Made by a program: the position numbers and the translations under genes. DNA of 64,000 nt from Actinomycetota bacterium (GTDB lineage Bacteria; Actinomycetota; Actinomycetes; S36-B12): contig JAUXRN010000007.1 of the NCBI GenBank assembly GCA_030681835.1, forward strand, positions 1 to 64,000, in the 5' to 3' direction. The notes under the pieces are model-generated. The model did no database searches and was not told the DNA's origin. It saw only the letters and a program-made list of their open reading frames with translations. Every line of letters begins with the position of its first letter. Within the stretch, counting starts at the first letter, position 1. Positions 37,540 to 46,280 of the stretch are shown here, one piece after another.

Positions 37540-38004
37540 TCAGCCCGCTGACTTGAGGCGCTTGAGCGTCCAGCGGGCGCGCAGCCGACTGGTGACCTGT
37601 CCCGCCTCGTCGGTGACATCGGCGACGACGTCGAACTCCGGGCGGGTGCCCGCCTCGAACTGAGCGCGCGCGTCGGCAACGTCCCCCTGAATGGTGGCGG
37701 TAGCCGTCAGGTCCCCCTTTGCCACGGACAGGTAGTCCATGGTCACCGTCGTAGGCAGGAGCACCGCACGGTCCAGCAGGTCTCCGAAGGCCGCGATGGC
37801 CACCGCGCCGGTCGCCGATTCCGCGGCAGCGAAGACGATGGCAGCGTGCGGTCCGCCGACATGGTTCCGGTACTCCGGTGCGTCGCGAACGACGACGACG
37901 GCGCGCGCAGGAGTGACCTCGACATAGTCCAGGCCGAGGGTCGCCACGAGCGGGACGAGGGAGTGCATCAGCGGACCGACCTGGTCCCCGGGGATCGCTG
38001 TCAT
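37540..38004 (-). CDS. DUF4442/hot-dog-fold thioesterase-like protein
   Basis: Hot-dog pattern (YRNHVGGPHAAIVFAAAESATGAVA). Confidence 0.75.
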   Translation of the reverse strand: MTAIPGDQVGPLMHSLVPLVATLGLDYVEVTPARAVVVVRDAPEYRNHVGGPHAAIVFAAAESATGAVAIAAFGDLLDRAVLLPTTVTMDYLSVAKGDLTATATIQGDVADARAQFEAGTRPEFDVVADVTDEAGQVTSRLRARWTLKRLKSAG

Positions 38005-38078
38005 GACGGGATCCTAGGCCGGTCGATCCATGCTGCGGGTACGGTGACGGCACAGGCCGCTCGGAGCAGGGGGTAGCG

Positions 38079-40295
38079 ATGCGTGCTGGCGCGCGGGCGG
38101 GCGTGCTCGTGCTCACCGTCGTGCTGGCCGGCGTGGTCGCCGCCTATGCGCTGACGATCCTGCTGGCCGACGTAATGGAAGCAGCCACGGCTACTGGCCG
38201 GGTCCTGTACGACGTCGCGTTCGTGATCGCGTCCGTGATCACTGGGCTGCATGCGGCGTCCGGCGGGGGGCGGACCCGGCCGTGGTTCCTGCTCTCCGGC
38301 GGCATGGCGCTGTACCTCATCGCCCGCATCGCGCTCTCGGTCACGGGCGGTGGGATGGAGCCGGACGCCGCGACTCCTGCGGACGTGCTCTGGCTGATGT
38401 TCTATCCGCTCGGGGTTGCCGCCATCCTGCTCATCGCCAAGCGCCGCCTGTCGATGCGGGTTGCCGACACGCTTCTCGATGCGGCCCTCGTCGGCGTCGG
38501 GGCCTTCGCCGTCGGCGTTGCCTTGATCGATGCCAGCATCGCTCCCGGCATGGTCGGAGCCGATCCCGCCTTCGTCATCACCCGAAGCCTGTACCTCCTG
38601 GGCGACCTGCTCATCCTCGTGCTGGTGCTCGCCGTCGCCCAGGCCTTCAACTGGCGTCCGCCCACGTCCTGGTGGTTCCTGATCGCCGCCGGCGCGGTGT
38701 TCAGCGTCGCTGATGCTGCGTACCTCGTGCAGTTGGCCAACGGCACGTACGAGCCGGACTCCTGGGTTGACTTCCTGTGGCCGCTCACGGCGCTGCTCAT
38801 CACCTTGGGCGCAGTCACCGACGCAGGCGACACGCCCGTGCCGCGCGCCCAGCAACGGCTGGCCTTCCTGGCGCCAAGCGTCGCGATCGTCGCGGCCGGT
38901 GCGGTCCTGCTGTGGCAGCCGATGGGACCGTTGCAGGTCACCGCCTCCGTTGCGGCGGCGATCACCATCCTGCTTGCCGTGGTCCGGTTGAACCTCGACG
39001 TACGGGAGAGCCGCCGGCTCTCACATCAACTGCGACGGTCCCGCGTTGACATGCTGACGGGCCTGCCCAACCGCCGTGCCCTGCTCGACCTTCCCCCGCG
39101 ACCGGGCACCCGGTGCTCGGTGATCGTCCTCGGCCTCGATTCGTTCAAGGACGTGAACGGATCCATGGGCCATGACGCAGGCGACCGGCTGCTGGTCATG
39201 GTGGCGGCCCGATTGCGCGAGAGCGTGTATGCGGATGACCTTGTCGCGCGGCTCGAAGGCGACGAGTTCGCCGTGGTCCTGTGGAATGCCCCCGCGCATT
39301 GGGCCAGTACCGAAGCCGAAGTGCTGGTGCGTGCCCTGGAGGAGCCGTTGAGTCTTGACGGCATCCCGCTGCTGGTGACGGGTTGCGCCGGTGTCGTGGA
39401 GTCGGGACCCGAAGGCCCCGATCTCGCCGAGCTACTGCGTCAGGGGGCCGCTGCGCTGGACGAGGCGAAGGCGCAGGGACCGGGGTTGGTGCGAACACAC
39501 ACGGGAGAGGCCGGCGAGCAGACTGCGGAGCGCCTGCAGTTGCGTGCAGAGGCCCGCGCAGCGTTGACGGCCGGTGGCCAGGACTTCCAGGTCCACTACC
39601 AACCGATCGTGGGCGTCACCGATGGATCATTGCTCGCGGTCGAGGCCTTGGTCCGGTGGCAGCATCGCGGCCGACTGCTGCAGCCGCACGACTTCCTGGC
39701 CGAGACGGTGCGCGGCGGGCTCATGCAGGACCTCACCCGCCTCGTGCTGACGAGGAGCCTCCGGGAGATCCATGACCAGGGTCTGGACGTCGCCGTGAGC
39801 GTGAACGTGCCGCCGGAGTTGATGACGGACTGGGTCATTGACGAGGTGAGGCAGGCGATCGCCTCGGCGGACGTGGAGGCCGGCAGGCTCATCCTGGAGA
39901 TCACAGAGGAAGCCATCATGCGGCACCCCGACGCCGTGGCCACGGTTCTGCGCGAGCTCCGCTCGAGTGGGGTGCGCGTCCTGCTCGACGACTTCGGCAC
40001 CGGGTGGTCCGGGCTGTCCACCCTCCGCGATCTCATCGTCGACGGCATCAAGATCGATCATTCGTTCCTCTCCCGGCTGCACGATGACCCGACGGCCGTG
40101 GCCATCGTGCGCAGCGTCGCCACGCTGGCCGCGGACCTCGATCTGCTGATGGTCTACGAGGGGGTCGACGAGACGGCTGCTCTGAGGGACCTGTCCGGCA
40201 TCGGTCCGTGCTACCTGCAGAGCTACGGCCTAGCCCGGCCGATGCCCATCGATGACCTGGTCGCCTGGCTCGCCCAGCGAAGCCTCGAGGACTGA
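38079..40295 (+). CDS. Membrane GGDEF-EAL dual-domain c-di-GMP protein
   Basis: N-terminal multi-TM; MLTGLPNRRALLDL, RLEGDEFAVV; VEALVRWQHRG, LEITEEAIM, LLDDFGTGWSGLSTL, GIKIDHSF. Confidence 0.93.
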   Translation: MRAGARAGVLVLTVVLAGVVAAYALTILLADVMEAATATGRVLYDVAFVIASVITGLHAASGGGRTRPWFLLSGGMALYLIARIALSVTGGGMEPDAATPADVLWLMFYPLGVAAILLIAKRRLSMRVADTLLDAALVGVGAFAVGVALIDASIAPGMVGADPAFVITRSLYLLGDLLILVLVLAVAQAFNWRPPTSWWFLIAAGAVFSVADAAYLVQLANGTYEPDSWVDFLWPLTALLITLGAVTDAGDTPVPRAQQRLAFLAPSVAIVAAGAVLLWQPMGPLQVTASVAAAITILLAVVRLNLDVRESRRLSHQLRRSRVDMLTGLPNRRALLDLPPRPGTRCSVIVLGLDSFKDVNGSMGHDAGDRLLVMVAARLRESVYADDLVARLEGDEFAVVLWNAPAHWASTEAEVLVRALEEPLSLDGIPLLVTGCAGVVESGPEGPDLAELLRQGAAALDEAKAQGPGLVRTHTGEAGEQTAERLQLRAEARAALTAGGQDFQVHYQPIVGVTDGSLLAVEALVRWQHRGRLLQPHDFLAETVRGGLMQDLTRLVLTRSLREIHDQGLDVAVSVNVPPELMTDWVIDEVRQAIASADVEAGRLILEITEEAIMRHPDAVATVLRELRSSGVRVLLDDFGTGWSGLSTLRDLIVDGIKIDHSFLSRLHDDPTAVAIVRSVATLAADLDLLMVYEGVDETAALRDLSGIGPCYLQSYGLARPMPIDDLVAWLAQRSLED

Positions 40296-40919
40296 ATCGA
40301 GCAGTGCCCGCACCCGCTCCGGCGCGGCATCGTCTGCGGCGAGGGCGGACGCCAGCGGCTCGTACGCCGAGGGCTGGGCCCCGAGGGCTCTCGCCATGCG
40401 CCGGAGGGTGTCGGGAGTGACCTCGACGTGTGGCTGGATCCCGCAGGCCCGCCCACGGCGGAATACCAGGTCGGCGTGCGGGAGCCTGCCCGACACGGTG
40501 GCATCGGCCGGGCCGGTGATGGCGTCCTCGTGCCACAGCACCCATGGGCCGGCCTCGCGGGCTGGGCCGGGTCGGCCCGCCTCAATGGACAGATACCCGC
40601 GGATCGTTTCCGGAAGGCGGCGGACCGATCCGCCCATGGCGCACGCCAGGACCTGGGCGCCGAAGCAGACTCCCAGGTAGGGCCGGTCGCGGGAGACCCA
40701 TTCCGCAACCATCGCGACCTCCCGGTCGGCCGCCGGTTGCCGGTACCCGGTCGCGACCGACGTGGGCGATCCCATGACGACGAGCAGGTCGGCGGCCGGC
40801 AGGTCCAGCCCGTCCTCGCGGTAGACACGGCTGATCGCGAAACCCTGGGCGTCGAGCCACGGCTCCAGGTGGCCAAGTTCGTGTGCGATCCAGTCGTGTG
40901 AGAGCACGACGGCTCGCAT
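40230..40919 (-). CDS. Class I glutamine amidotransferase-like protein
   Basis: VVMGSPTSVATG, YLGVCFGAQVLACAMGGSVR, GIQPHVEVTP. Confidence 0.85.
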   Translation of the reverse strand: MRAVVLSHDWIAHELGHLEPWLDAQGFAISRVYREDGLDLPAADLLVVMGSPTSVATGYRQPAADREVAMVAEWVSRDRPYLGVCFGAQVLACAMGGSVRRLPETIRGYLSIEAGRPGPAREAGPWVLWHEDAITGPADATVSGRLPHADLVFRRGRACGIQPHVEVTPDTLRRMARALGAQPSAYEPLASALAADDAAPERVRALLDSVLEASLGEPGDQVIDGHRPG

Positions 40920-40932
40920 CACCCTGCAGTGG

Positions 40933-41358
40933 CTATGCGCGACGGAACGGGATCATGTCCTTCGGGGCGAAGACCTTCAGGGTTTTCGCGGTGGCCTTGT
41001 ACGACACCGCCGCCTGCAGTCGGACGAGGAAGGTCGCCTCGGCGTTCATGATGTTCTCCTCGCAGGCCATCAAGGTCGTCGCGAGAGGCCCGATCGATAT
41101 CGCGCTGCCGTCCGTCGAGTACGTGCCCGCGAAGCGGTTGCACCCGGCGCTGCCGCTGACCGTCCCGTCAGCGGCGAACGTGATCGTCTGGAGGACGCCG
41201 TCCGTTCGGGTGCGCCAGTCGCCGACGGGGGAGCGTGGAGCAGCGGCGGACGATCCGGTCGACGGGGCCACATCGCCCGCCATCGCCGGGCCGGCCAAGG
41301 CGACGAGCAGGCTGCCGCCGATTGCGATACAGGCTGCGCCGCGGAGGACACGGGACAT
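40933..41358 (-). CDS. Secreted META-domain protein
   Basis: Signal peptide; FAADGTVSGSAGCNRFAGTYSTDG...LATTLMACEE. Confidence 0.87.
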   Translation of the reverse strand: MSRVLRGAACIAIGGSLLVALAGPAMAGDVAPSTGSSAAAPRSPVGDWRTRTDGVLQTITFAADGTVSGSAGCNRFAGTYSTDGSAISIGPLATTLMACEENIMNAEATFLVRLQAAVSYKATAKTLKVFAPKDMIPFRRA

Positions 41359-41431
41359 GGCGACTCCCCAACTCGAACCGCGCCCGCTCAGGCGCCGTGC
41401 GTGGATCGTACGTCGTTGCCGGTGCTGGCCC

Positions 41432-41920
41432 CTAGTGGACCTTCTGGCCGGCCTCCAAAGATGAGATTGACTTGGCGACTCGCGCGTCGCGCGTTTCGAC
41501 CTTCTTGGCCTCCTCGACCCAGGAGACGTAGCCACGCTGGTTGCTGAACGACAGCGACGCGAAGAATTGTGCGGCCGCGGGGCTGGACGCGAGGGCCGCC
41601 TCGAGGTCATCCGGCACCTCCACCACGCGCGGCGCTGTGTCGACCTCGAGCCCGATGGACAACTCGTCGCCCGCCGCGACACCGGCGGCCGCACGGTTGT
41701 CCGCGCTGACCGGGATCACGTACTGGCCGTTGTAGGGGGCGATGGTGGTGCGGAACGCGTGGCCACCGATCGTGACGACCACGGGGACTCTCTTGCCTGC
41801 GCCGAGCGACTCGACCACCTCGGGCGGCACCGCGATACCCGTCGCCGTCTTGCCGTCCAGCCTCAGTTTCGCGGTGAACTCGATGCCCGGCATCCAAGCA
41901 CGCGGGTAGGTGGGCTTCAT
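41432..41920 (-). CDS. DUF1905/YdeI-OmdA-like protein
   Basis: IEFTAKLRLDGKTATGIAVPPEVVESLGAGKRVPVVVTIGGHAFRTTIAPYNGQYVIPVS. Confidence 0.8.
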   Translation of the reverse strand: MKPTYPRAWMPGIEFTAKLRLDGKTATGIAVPPEVVESLGAGKRVPVVVTIGGHAFRTTIAPYNGQYVIPVSADNRAAAGVAAGDELSIGLEVDTAPRVVEVPDDLEAALASSPAAAQFFASLSFSNQRGYVSWVEEAKKVETRDARVAKSISSLEAGQKVH

Positions 41921-41974
41921 CTGTTGTCGCGAAGCGGAGTGTGCGGGCTGCCCGGGGACGCCTACCGTTGCTGC

Positions 41975-42802
41975 ATGACAACAGTCCTGGACGTCGGCCC
42001 ATACGACCGGGTAGCCGCGGCCTGCCAGGCGATGAACGCGGCCGGTGGCCCGGTGCCCGTCACCGCGCTCGCCGCATCCGGTCATTGCAGTGTCCGCCAG
42101 TTGCAGCGGGACTTCGCCGAGGTGCTGGGGGTCAGCCCGCGTCAGTACGGGCAGGCCGTCCGTAGCGACCGTGCTCGGGTGCTGTTGCGCTCGTCGCCAA
42201 CGGTCCTCGACGCCGCCTTCGATGCGGGCTACGGATCCGTCCGGGCCTTCTACGAGGAGGCCGCGCGCCGGCTCGGGATGCCGCCATCGGCCTACGTCGC
42301 GGGCGCCCCCAGCCAACTGCTCCTGTGGTCGGTGACGCCCAGCGCGGTGGGCGACGTCATCGCCGTAGCAACCCCCCGGGGCCTGGCCGCCGTGCGGATC
42401 GGCGACGCCGCCGACCTCGAGCGACAGGTGCGGGCAGAGTTCTCCAAGGCGGTTCTGGAACGCGACGATGCGGCGATGTCCGACGTGATGGACGCACTGC
42501 GGCAACTGTGCATGGGCCGGCCCGCCCCCGACCTGCCACTCGACGTGCACGGCACGGCCTTCCAGGCGAGGGTCTGGCAGGCCCTCCGCGAGATTCCGAG
42601 CGGCCAGACCCGGAGCTATGCCGAGGTGGCGGAAGCGATCGGCAGCCCGCACGCGGTGCGCGCGGTCGCCAGCGCCTGCGCGAGCAACCGGGTGGCCGTT
42701 GCCATTCCGTGCCATCGGGTCATCCGCGGCGACGGCAGCCTGGCCGGCTACCGCTGGGGGCTCGCGGTCAAGGAGTCCCTGCTGGCCAACGAACGGGCGT
42801 GA
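41975..42802 (+). CDS. Ada-like AraC HTH + methylated-DNA-cysteine S-methyltransferase
   Basis: AraC HTH (SVRQLQRDFAEVLGVSPRQY) and VAVAIPCHRVIRGDGSLAGYRWG; no N-terminal Ada zinc domain. Confidence 0.92.
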   Translation: MTTVLDVGPYDRVAAACQAMNAAGGPVPVTALAASGHCSVRQLQRDFAEVLGVSPRQYGQAVRSDRARVLLRSSPTVLDAAFDAGYGSVRAFYEEAARRLGMPPSAYVAGAPSQLLLWSVTPSAVGDVIAVATPRGLAAVRIGDAADLERQVRAEFSKAVLERDDAAMSDVMDALRQLCMGRPAPDLPLDVHGTAFQARVWQALREIPSGQTRSYAEVAEAIGSPHAVRAVASACASNRVAVAIPCHRVIRGDGSLAGYRWGLAVKESLLANERA

Positions 42803-43728
42803 GCGCCCCGGCTCGTTCCTGGTTGCCGGCGTACCTCGTCCTCGCCCTGATCTGGGGCGGCTCCTTCTACTTCATCAAGCTTGGGCTGCTCGCCCTGTCA
42901 CCGGCGGGAGTGGCACTCAGCCGACTCGCCCTCGGGCTCGCCACCATGCTGATCATCACGTGGGTGACGCGGACGGCCTTTCCTCCGCGATGGTCGTGGG
43001 GGCCGCTGTTCGTCGCCGCACTGCTGATGACGTCGGTGCCTTGGCTGCTCTTTGCCTACGGCGAGCAGCACGTCTCATCCGCTCTGGCAGGAATCATCAA
43101 CGGCGCGACGCCCTTGATGACCCTCGTGGCCATCCTGCTCGCATTCCCCGAGGAGCGGCCCACGCGGCAACGCGTCTTCGGGCTGGCCGTGGGTTTCGCG
43201 GGGGTGCTGGTCGTCATGGGGGTGTGGCAGGGACTCGGCGCCGGCACCTGGCTGGGCATCGCTGCATGCACCCTCGCGATCGGCTGCTACGGCATCTCGT
43301 TCCCGTTCGTCCGGCGCCATCTGGCATCCGGAGAGAGTTCCCGATCGATCGCCCCGATCGCCCTGGCGACCGGGCTCATGGCGATGGGCACCCTCCAGGC
43401 CGCACCGATGGCCGCCGTAGGCGGGTTCGCTTACGGACCGATCGGCGTACCGACCGTGCTCGGCATGCTGGCGCTCGGCTGCCTCGGCAGCGGCATCGCC
43501 TACGTGCTCAACTTCCGCGTGATCGCTCGTGCGGACGCGACCACGGCAAGCACGGTGACGTACCTCACCCCGCTCGTCGCTGTCATCGCCGGCGCCATGC
43601 TGCTCGGCGAGCACCTCGCCTGGAACCAGCCCCCGGGCGCCGTGCTCATCGTGGCAGGGGCGGCGATCGCCCAGGGTCTGCTCCCGCCCCGACCGGCGGG
43701 GATTCGCCGCCTCCCGGCCGATGGCTGA
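42799..43728 (+). CDS. EamA/DMT-family transporter
   Basis: ~10 TM; LALIWGGSFYFIKLGL; ATG/TGA overlap with previous gene. Confidence 0.9.
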   Translation: MSAPARSWLPAYLVLALIWGGSFYFIKLGLLALSPAGVALSRLALGLATMLIITWVTRTAFPPRWSWGPLFVAALLMTSVPWLLFAYGEQHVSSALAGIINGATPLMTLVAILLAFPEERPTRQRVFGLAVGFAGVLVVMGVWQGLGAGTWLGIAACTLAIGCYGISFPFVRRHLASGESSRSIAPIALATGLMAMGTLQAAPMAAVGGFAYGPIGVPTVLGMLALGCLGSGIAYVLNFRVIARADATTASTVTYLTPLVAVIAGAMLLGEHLAWNQPPGAVLIVAGAAIAQGLLPPRPAGIRRLPADG

Positions 43729-43741
43729 GAATGGAAGGGCC

Positions 43742-45010
43742 ATGAGCCCAGCATCCGAGCAGACGCAGACCGATGTGCTCGTCGTCGGCGCCGGGCCCGC
43801 GGGATCAGCCACCGCCGCGTGGGCCGCCCGTGCCGGCCTCGACGTACTTCTCGTCGATGCCGAGACGTTCCCGCGCGACAAGCCCTGCGGAGACGGCCTG
43901 ACTCCTCGGGCCATCGCCGAGTTGGACCAGCTAGGACTGTCCCCATGGCTGGAGGGGCGCGCCCGCAACTGGGGGCTGCGCGCGGCCGGGTTCGGCCAGG
44001 AGCTGTACCTGCCGTGGCCCGGGGGTTCCCTGCCCCGATACGGCGCTGCCGCTCCCAGGCTGGAGCTTGATGACGCGATCCGACGAGTCGCGCTGGACGC
44101 CGGTGTCAATGCGTTGGAGGGCCACCGGGCGGTCGACGTGCGCATCGATGGCGGCCAGGTGCGTGGCGTCACGTTCACGACAGGCGTGCGGGGTGGGCGG
44201 CCACTCGAGATCGGCTGCCGGCGGCTCGTGGTCGCCGACGGCGCCCGGTCGCAACTGGGTCGCCGACTCGGCCGGACCTGGCACCGCAGCACGGCCTACG
44301 GAGTGGCCGCCCGCGGTTACATCAAGTCCCATCGCAGCGACGACCCGTGGATCTCGTCGCATCTCGAACTGCGCGGCGAGGCGGATGAACTGCTCTCCGG
44401 GTACGGCTGGGTGTTCCCCCTCGGTGACGGCGAAGTCAACGTCGGGGTCGGGACTCTGGCCACCGACAGGCACCCGGCGGACGTCAACCTCCGCGGCCTG
44501 CTGGCCCACTACGCCGAATCCCAGCGCGACACGTGGCAGCTCGAGGGCGACGTCCGGGCGCCATGGTCGGCACTCCTTCCCATGGGTGGGGCCGTGAGCG
44601 GGGTTGCCGGCCCGAACTGGCTGCTCGTCGGCGATGCGGCGGGCTGCGTCAACCCCCTCAACGGCGAAGGCATCGACTACGGCCTGGAGACCGGTCACCT
44701 TGCGGCGAAGCTGCTCGCCCACACCGTTCCGAACGCATCGCTGGACTACGGACGACAGTGGGCGCCGCAACTGCGGCACCGCTACGGCAGCGCCTTCTCC
44801 ATCGCCCGCCGCCTGGCCGGCCTGCTGACCGTGCCTGGACTGCTGCCGACCCTCGGGCCCGTGGGTATGCGCTCGCGCTCCCTGATGACGGTCGCGCTGC
44901 GGGTCATGGGCAACCTGGTGACCCCCGAGGACGCCGACCTCACGGCCAGGCTCTGGCGCACGGCCGGTCGCGCGAGCATCAGGCTCGACGACCGGCCGCC
45001 CTTCAGCTGA
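43742..45010 (+). CDS. Geranylgeranyl reductase-family FAD oxidoreductase
   Basis: VLVVGAGPAGSATAAWAARAGLDVLLVDAETFPRDKPCGDGLTPRAIAEL; LLVGDAAGCVNPLNGEGIDYGLETG. Confidence 0.93.
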   Translation: MSPASEQTQTDVLVVGAGPAGSATAAWAARAGLDVLLVDAETFPRDKPCGDGLTPRAIAELDQLGLSPWLEGRARNWGLRAAGFGQELYLPWPGGSLPRYGAAAPRLELDDAIRRVALDAGVNALEGHRAVDVRIDGGQVRGVTFTTGVRGGRPLEIGCRRLVVADGARSQLGRRLGRTWHRSTAYGVAARGYIKSHRSDDPWISSHLELRGEADELLSGYGWVFPLGDGEVNVGVGTLATDRHPADVNLRGLLAHYAESQRDTWQLEGDVRAPWSALLPMGGAVSGVAGPNWLLVGDAAGCVNPLNGEGIDYGLETGHLAAKLLAHTVPNASLDYGRQWAPQLRHRYGSAFSIARRLAGLLTVPGLLPTLGPVGMRSRSLMTVALRVMGNLVTPEDADLTARLWRTAGRASIRLDDRPPFS

Positions 45011-45016
45011 CCGGGA

Positions 45017-45532
45017 TCAGCCCGTCGGGCCCTTCGCGCGGGCTTCGCGCAGCGACCCCATGGCCTGCTCGAGCTCGGCCAGCCAGTCGGCCTCGTGCTG
45101 GGCGACCAGTCGGACGCACCAGGACAGTGCCTCGCTGCGGGACCGGGCGACCCCCGCCTCGACCAGGGTGTCGAGCACCTGGCGCTGCGGCTGGGCCAGG
45201 CGGGTCATGACCGGGACGGCCAGCCGGGTGAAGGTCTCCGTGGTCCCGCCGCAGGTGACCCCCCAGGAGACCTTCCGGCCGGTCCGCTCCTGCAGTTCCC
45301 GGGCGATCTCGATCCGGGTGGCCCGGGTGTCCTCCCGGAACCGGCGGATCCGGCCGGATTCGGCATCGGCCGCCGGCTCGCCTTCCGGGGCGGCTGGCTC
45401 CGGGGTGGCGATGGTCCCCACGATGAGGATCTCCTCGCGGTCGATGGTCACGCTGGTTCCGGTGAACCAGTCGCCGGGCAGGCGACCGGACAGCCAATCG
45501 CCGACGCTGAATGTGCTCTGATGTGTACTCAT
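45017..45532 (-). CDS. Conserved-looking protein of unknown function with possible C-terminal ribbon-helix-helix-like segment
   Basis: ARSRSEALSWCVRLVAQHEADWLAELEQ resembles an RHH helix pair; ATG 45532 fits TAATCT -10. Confidence 0.6.
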   Translation of the reverse strand: MSTHQSTFSVGDWLSGRLPGDWFTGTSVTIDREEILIVGTIATPEPAAPEGEPAADAESGRIRRFREDTRATRIEIARELQERTGRKVSWGVTCGGTTETFTRLAVPVMTRLAQPQRQVLDTLVEAGVARSRSEALSWCVRLVAQHEADWLAELEQAMGSLREARAKGPTG

Positions 45533-45546
45533 GTAATCAAGATTAC
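45533..45546. promoter_or_regulatory. Inverted repeat GTAATC-AA-GATTAC over the -10/start region of the 45017-45532 gene
   Basis: Perfect 6-bp arms, immediately 5' of the minus-strand ATG. Confidence 0.55.
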
Positions 45547-45624
45547 GTTGTACTGCGGCCTGCGGGAACCCCCGTTCGCCCGCGGCGTACTCGCGGGGCG
45601 CGGCGGCGGGGGCGCGGCGGACGC

Positions 45625-45915
45625 CTACCGGGAGAAGTGCTCGACGGTCGGGGGGCCGGCGAAGTGCGGGCCAATGAGGGCGCGCCACTCGGTGAACAGA
45701 TCGGACCCGCGGAAACCCTCGACGTGATCGGCCAGGCTCTCCCAGCGGATGCTGAACAGGTAGACGCTCGGTCGCTCGGCACCCCAGCCATGGCCGGTGA
45801 ACTCGATGAAGCCAACCGCGCGGGGGAGCACGGTCGCTGCGGCCTGGAGCAGGTCGGCCTCGAAGTCCGCCTCGTGACCCGGCAGCACCTCGACCCAGGC
45901 GATCTCGAGGGTCAC
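45625..45915 (-). CDS. ABM-superfamily (antibiotic biosynthesis monooxygenase-like) protein
   Basis: EIAWVEVLPGHEADFEADLLQAAATVL...VYLFSIRWESLADHVEGFRGSDLFTEWRALIGPHF. Confidence 0.8.
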   Translation of the reverse strand: MTLEIAWVEVLPGHEADFEADLLQAAATVLPRAVGFIEFTGHGWGAERPSVYLFSIRWESLADHVEGFRGSDLFTEWRALIGPHFAGPPTVEHFSR

Positions 45916-46280
45916 TAGAAGGACCAGTCCTCGGCCAGGACGGCCTCCTGCATCGCCATCCGCAGGGGCTCCATGCGGAGCAGGGCCGGCGGCGAGGCCA
46001 GCAGGTCCGGCATCGCCTGAACCATGCGGGCAAACCCTCCCGCCGCCCGGTGCGCCTGCTCGGCTTCATCGTCCCGGAACATCTCGTACAGCCACACGAG
46101 CGCATCGTCATCGGGGTCGACCGAGACGACGAAGAGCTCCGTTCCCGGCTCCTCGGCAAGGCCGTCGGCGTAGGTGTTCAGCACGTCGAGCAACGCGGCC
46201 CGGCGCCCTGCCTGGCAGGTCAGTCGGACCAACAGTGCGTGCCGTCCGGGCAGGAGCGCCTGGACCGGACCCTCGCTCAT
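45915..46280 (-). CDS. ABM-superfamily (quinol monooxygenase-like) protein
   Basis: HALLVRLTCQAGRRAALLDVLNTYADGLAEEPGTELFVVSVDPDDDALVWLYEMFRDDEAEQAHR. Confidence 0.8.
   Translation of the reverse strand: MSEGPVQALLPGRHALLVRLTCQAGRRAALLDVLNTYADGLAEEPGTELFVVSVDPDDDALVWLYEMFRDDEAEQAHRAAGGFARMVQAMPDLLASPPALLRMEPLRMAMQEAVLAEDWSF

Noticed and set aside
36326-38116. 596-aa version of the MFS ORF
   Set aside because: N-terminal ~205 residues are antisense/out-of-frame over the DUF4442 gene and are R/G/P-rich; MFS homology begins near GTG 37501.
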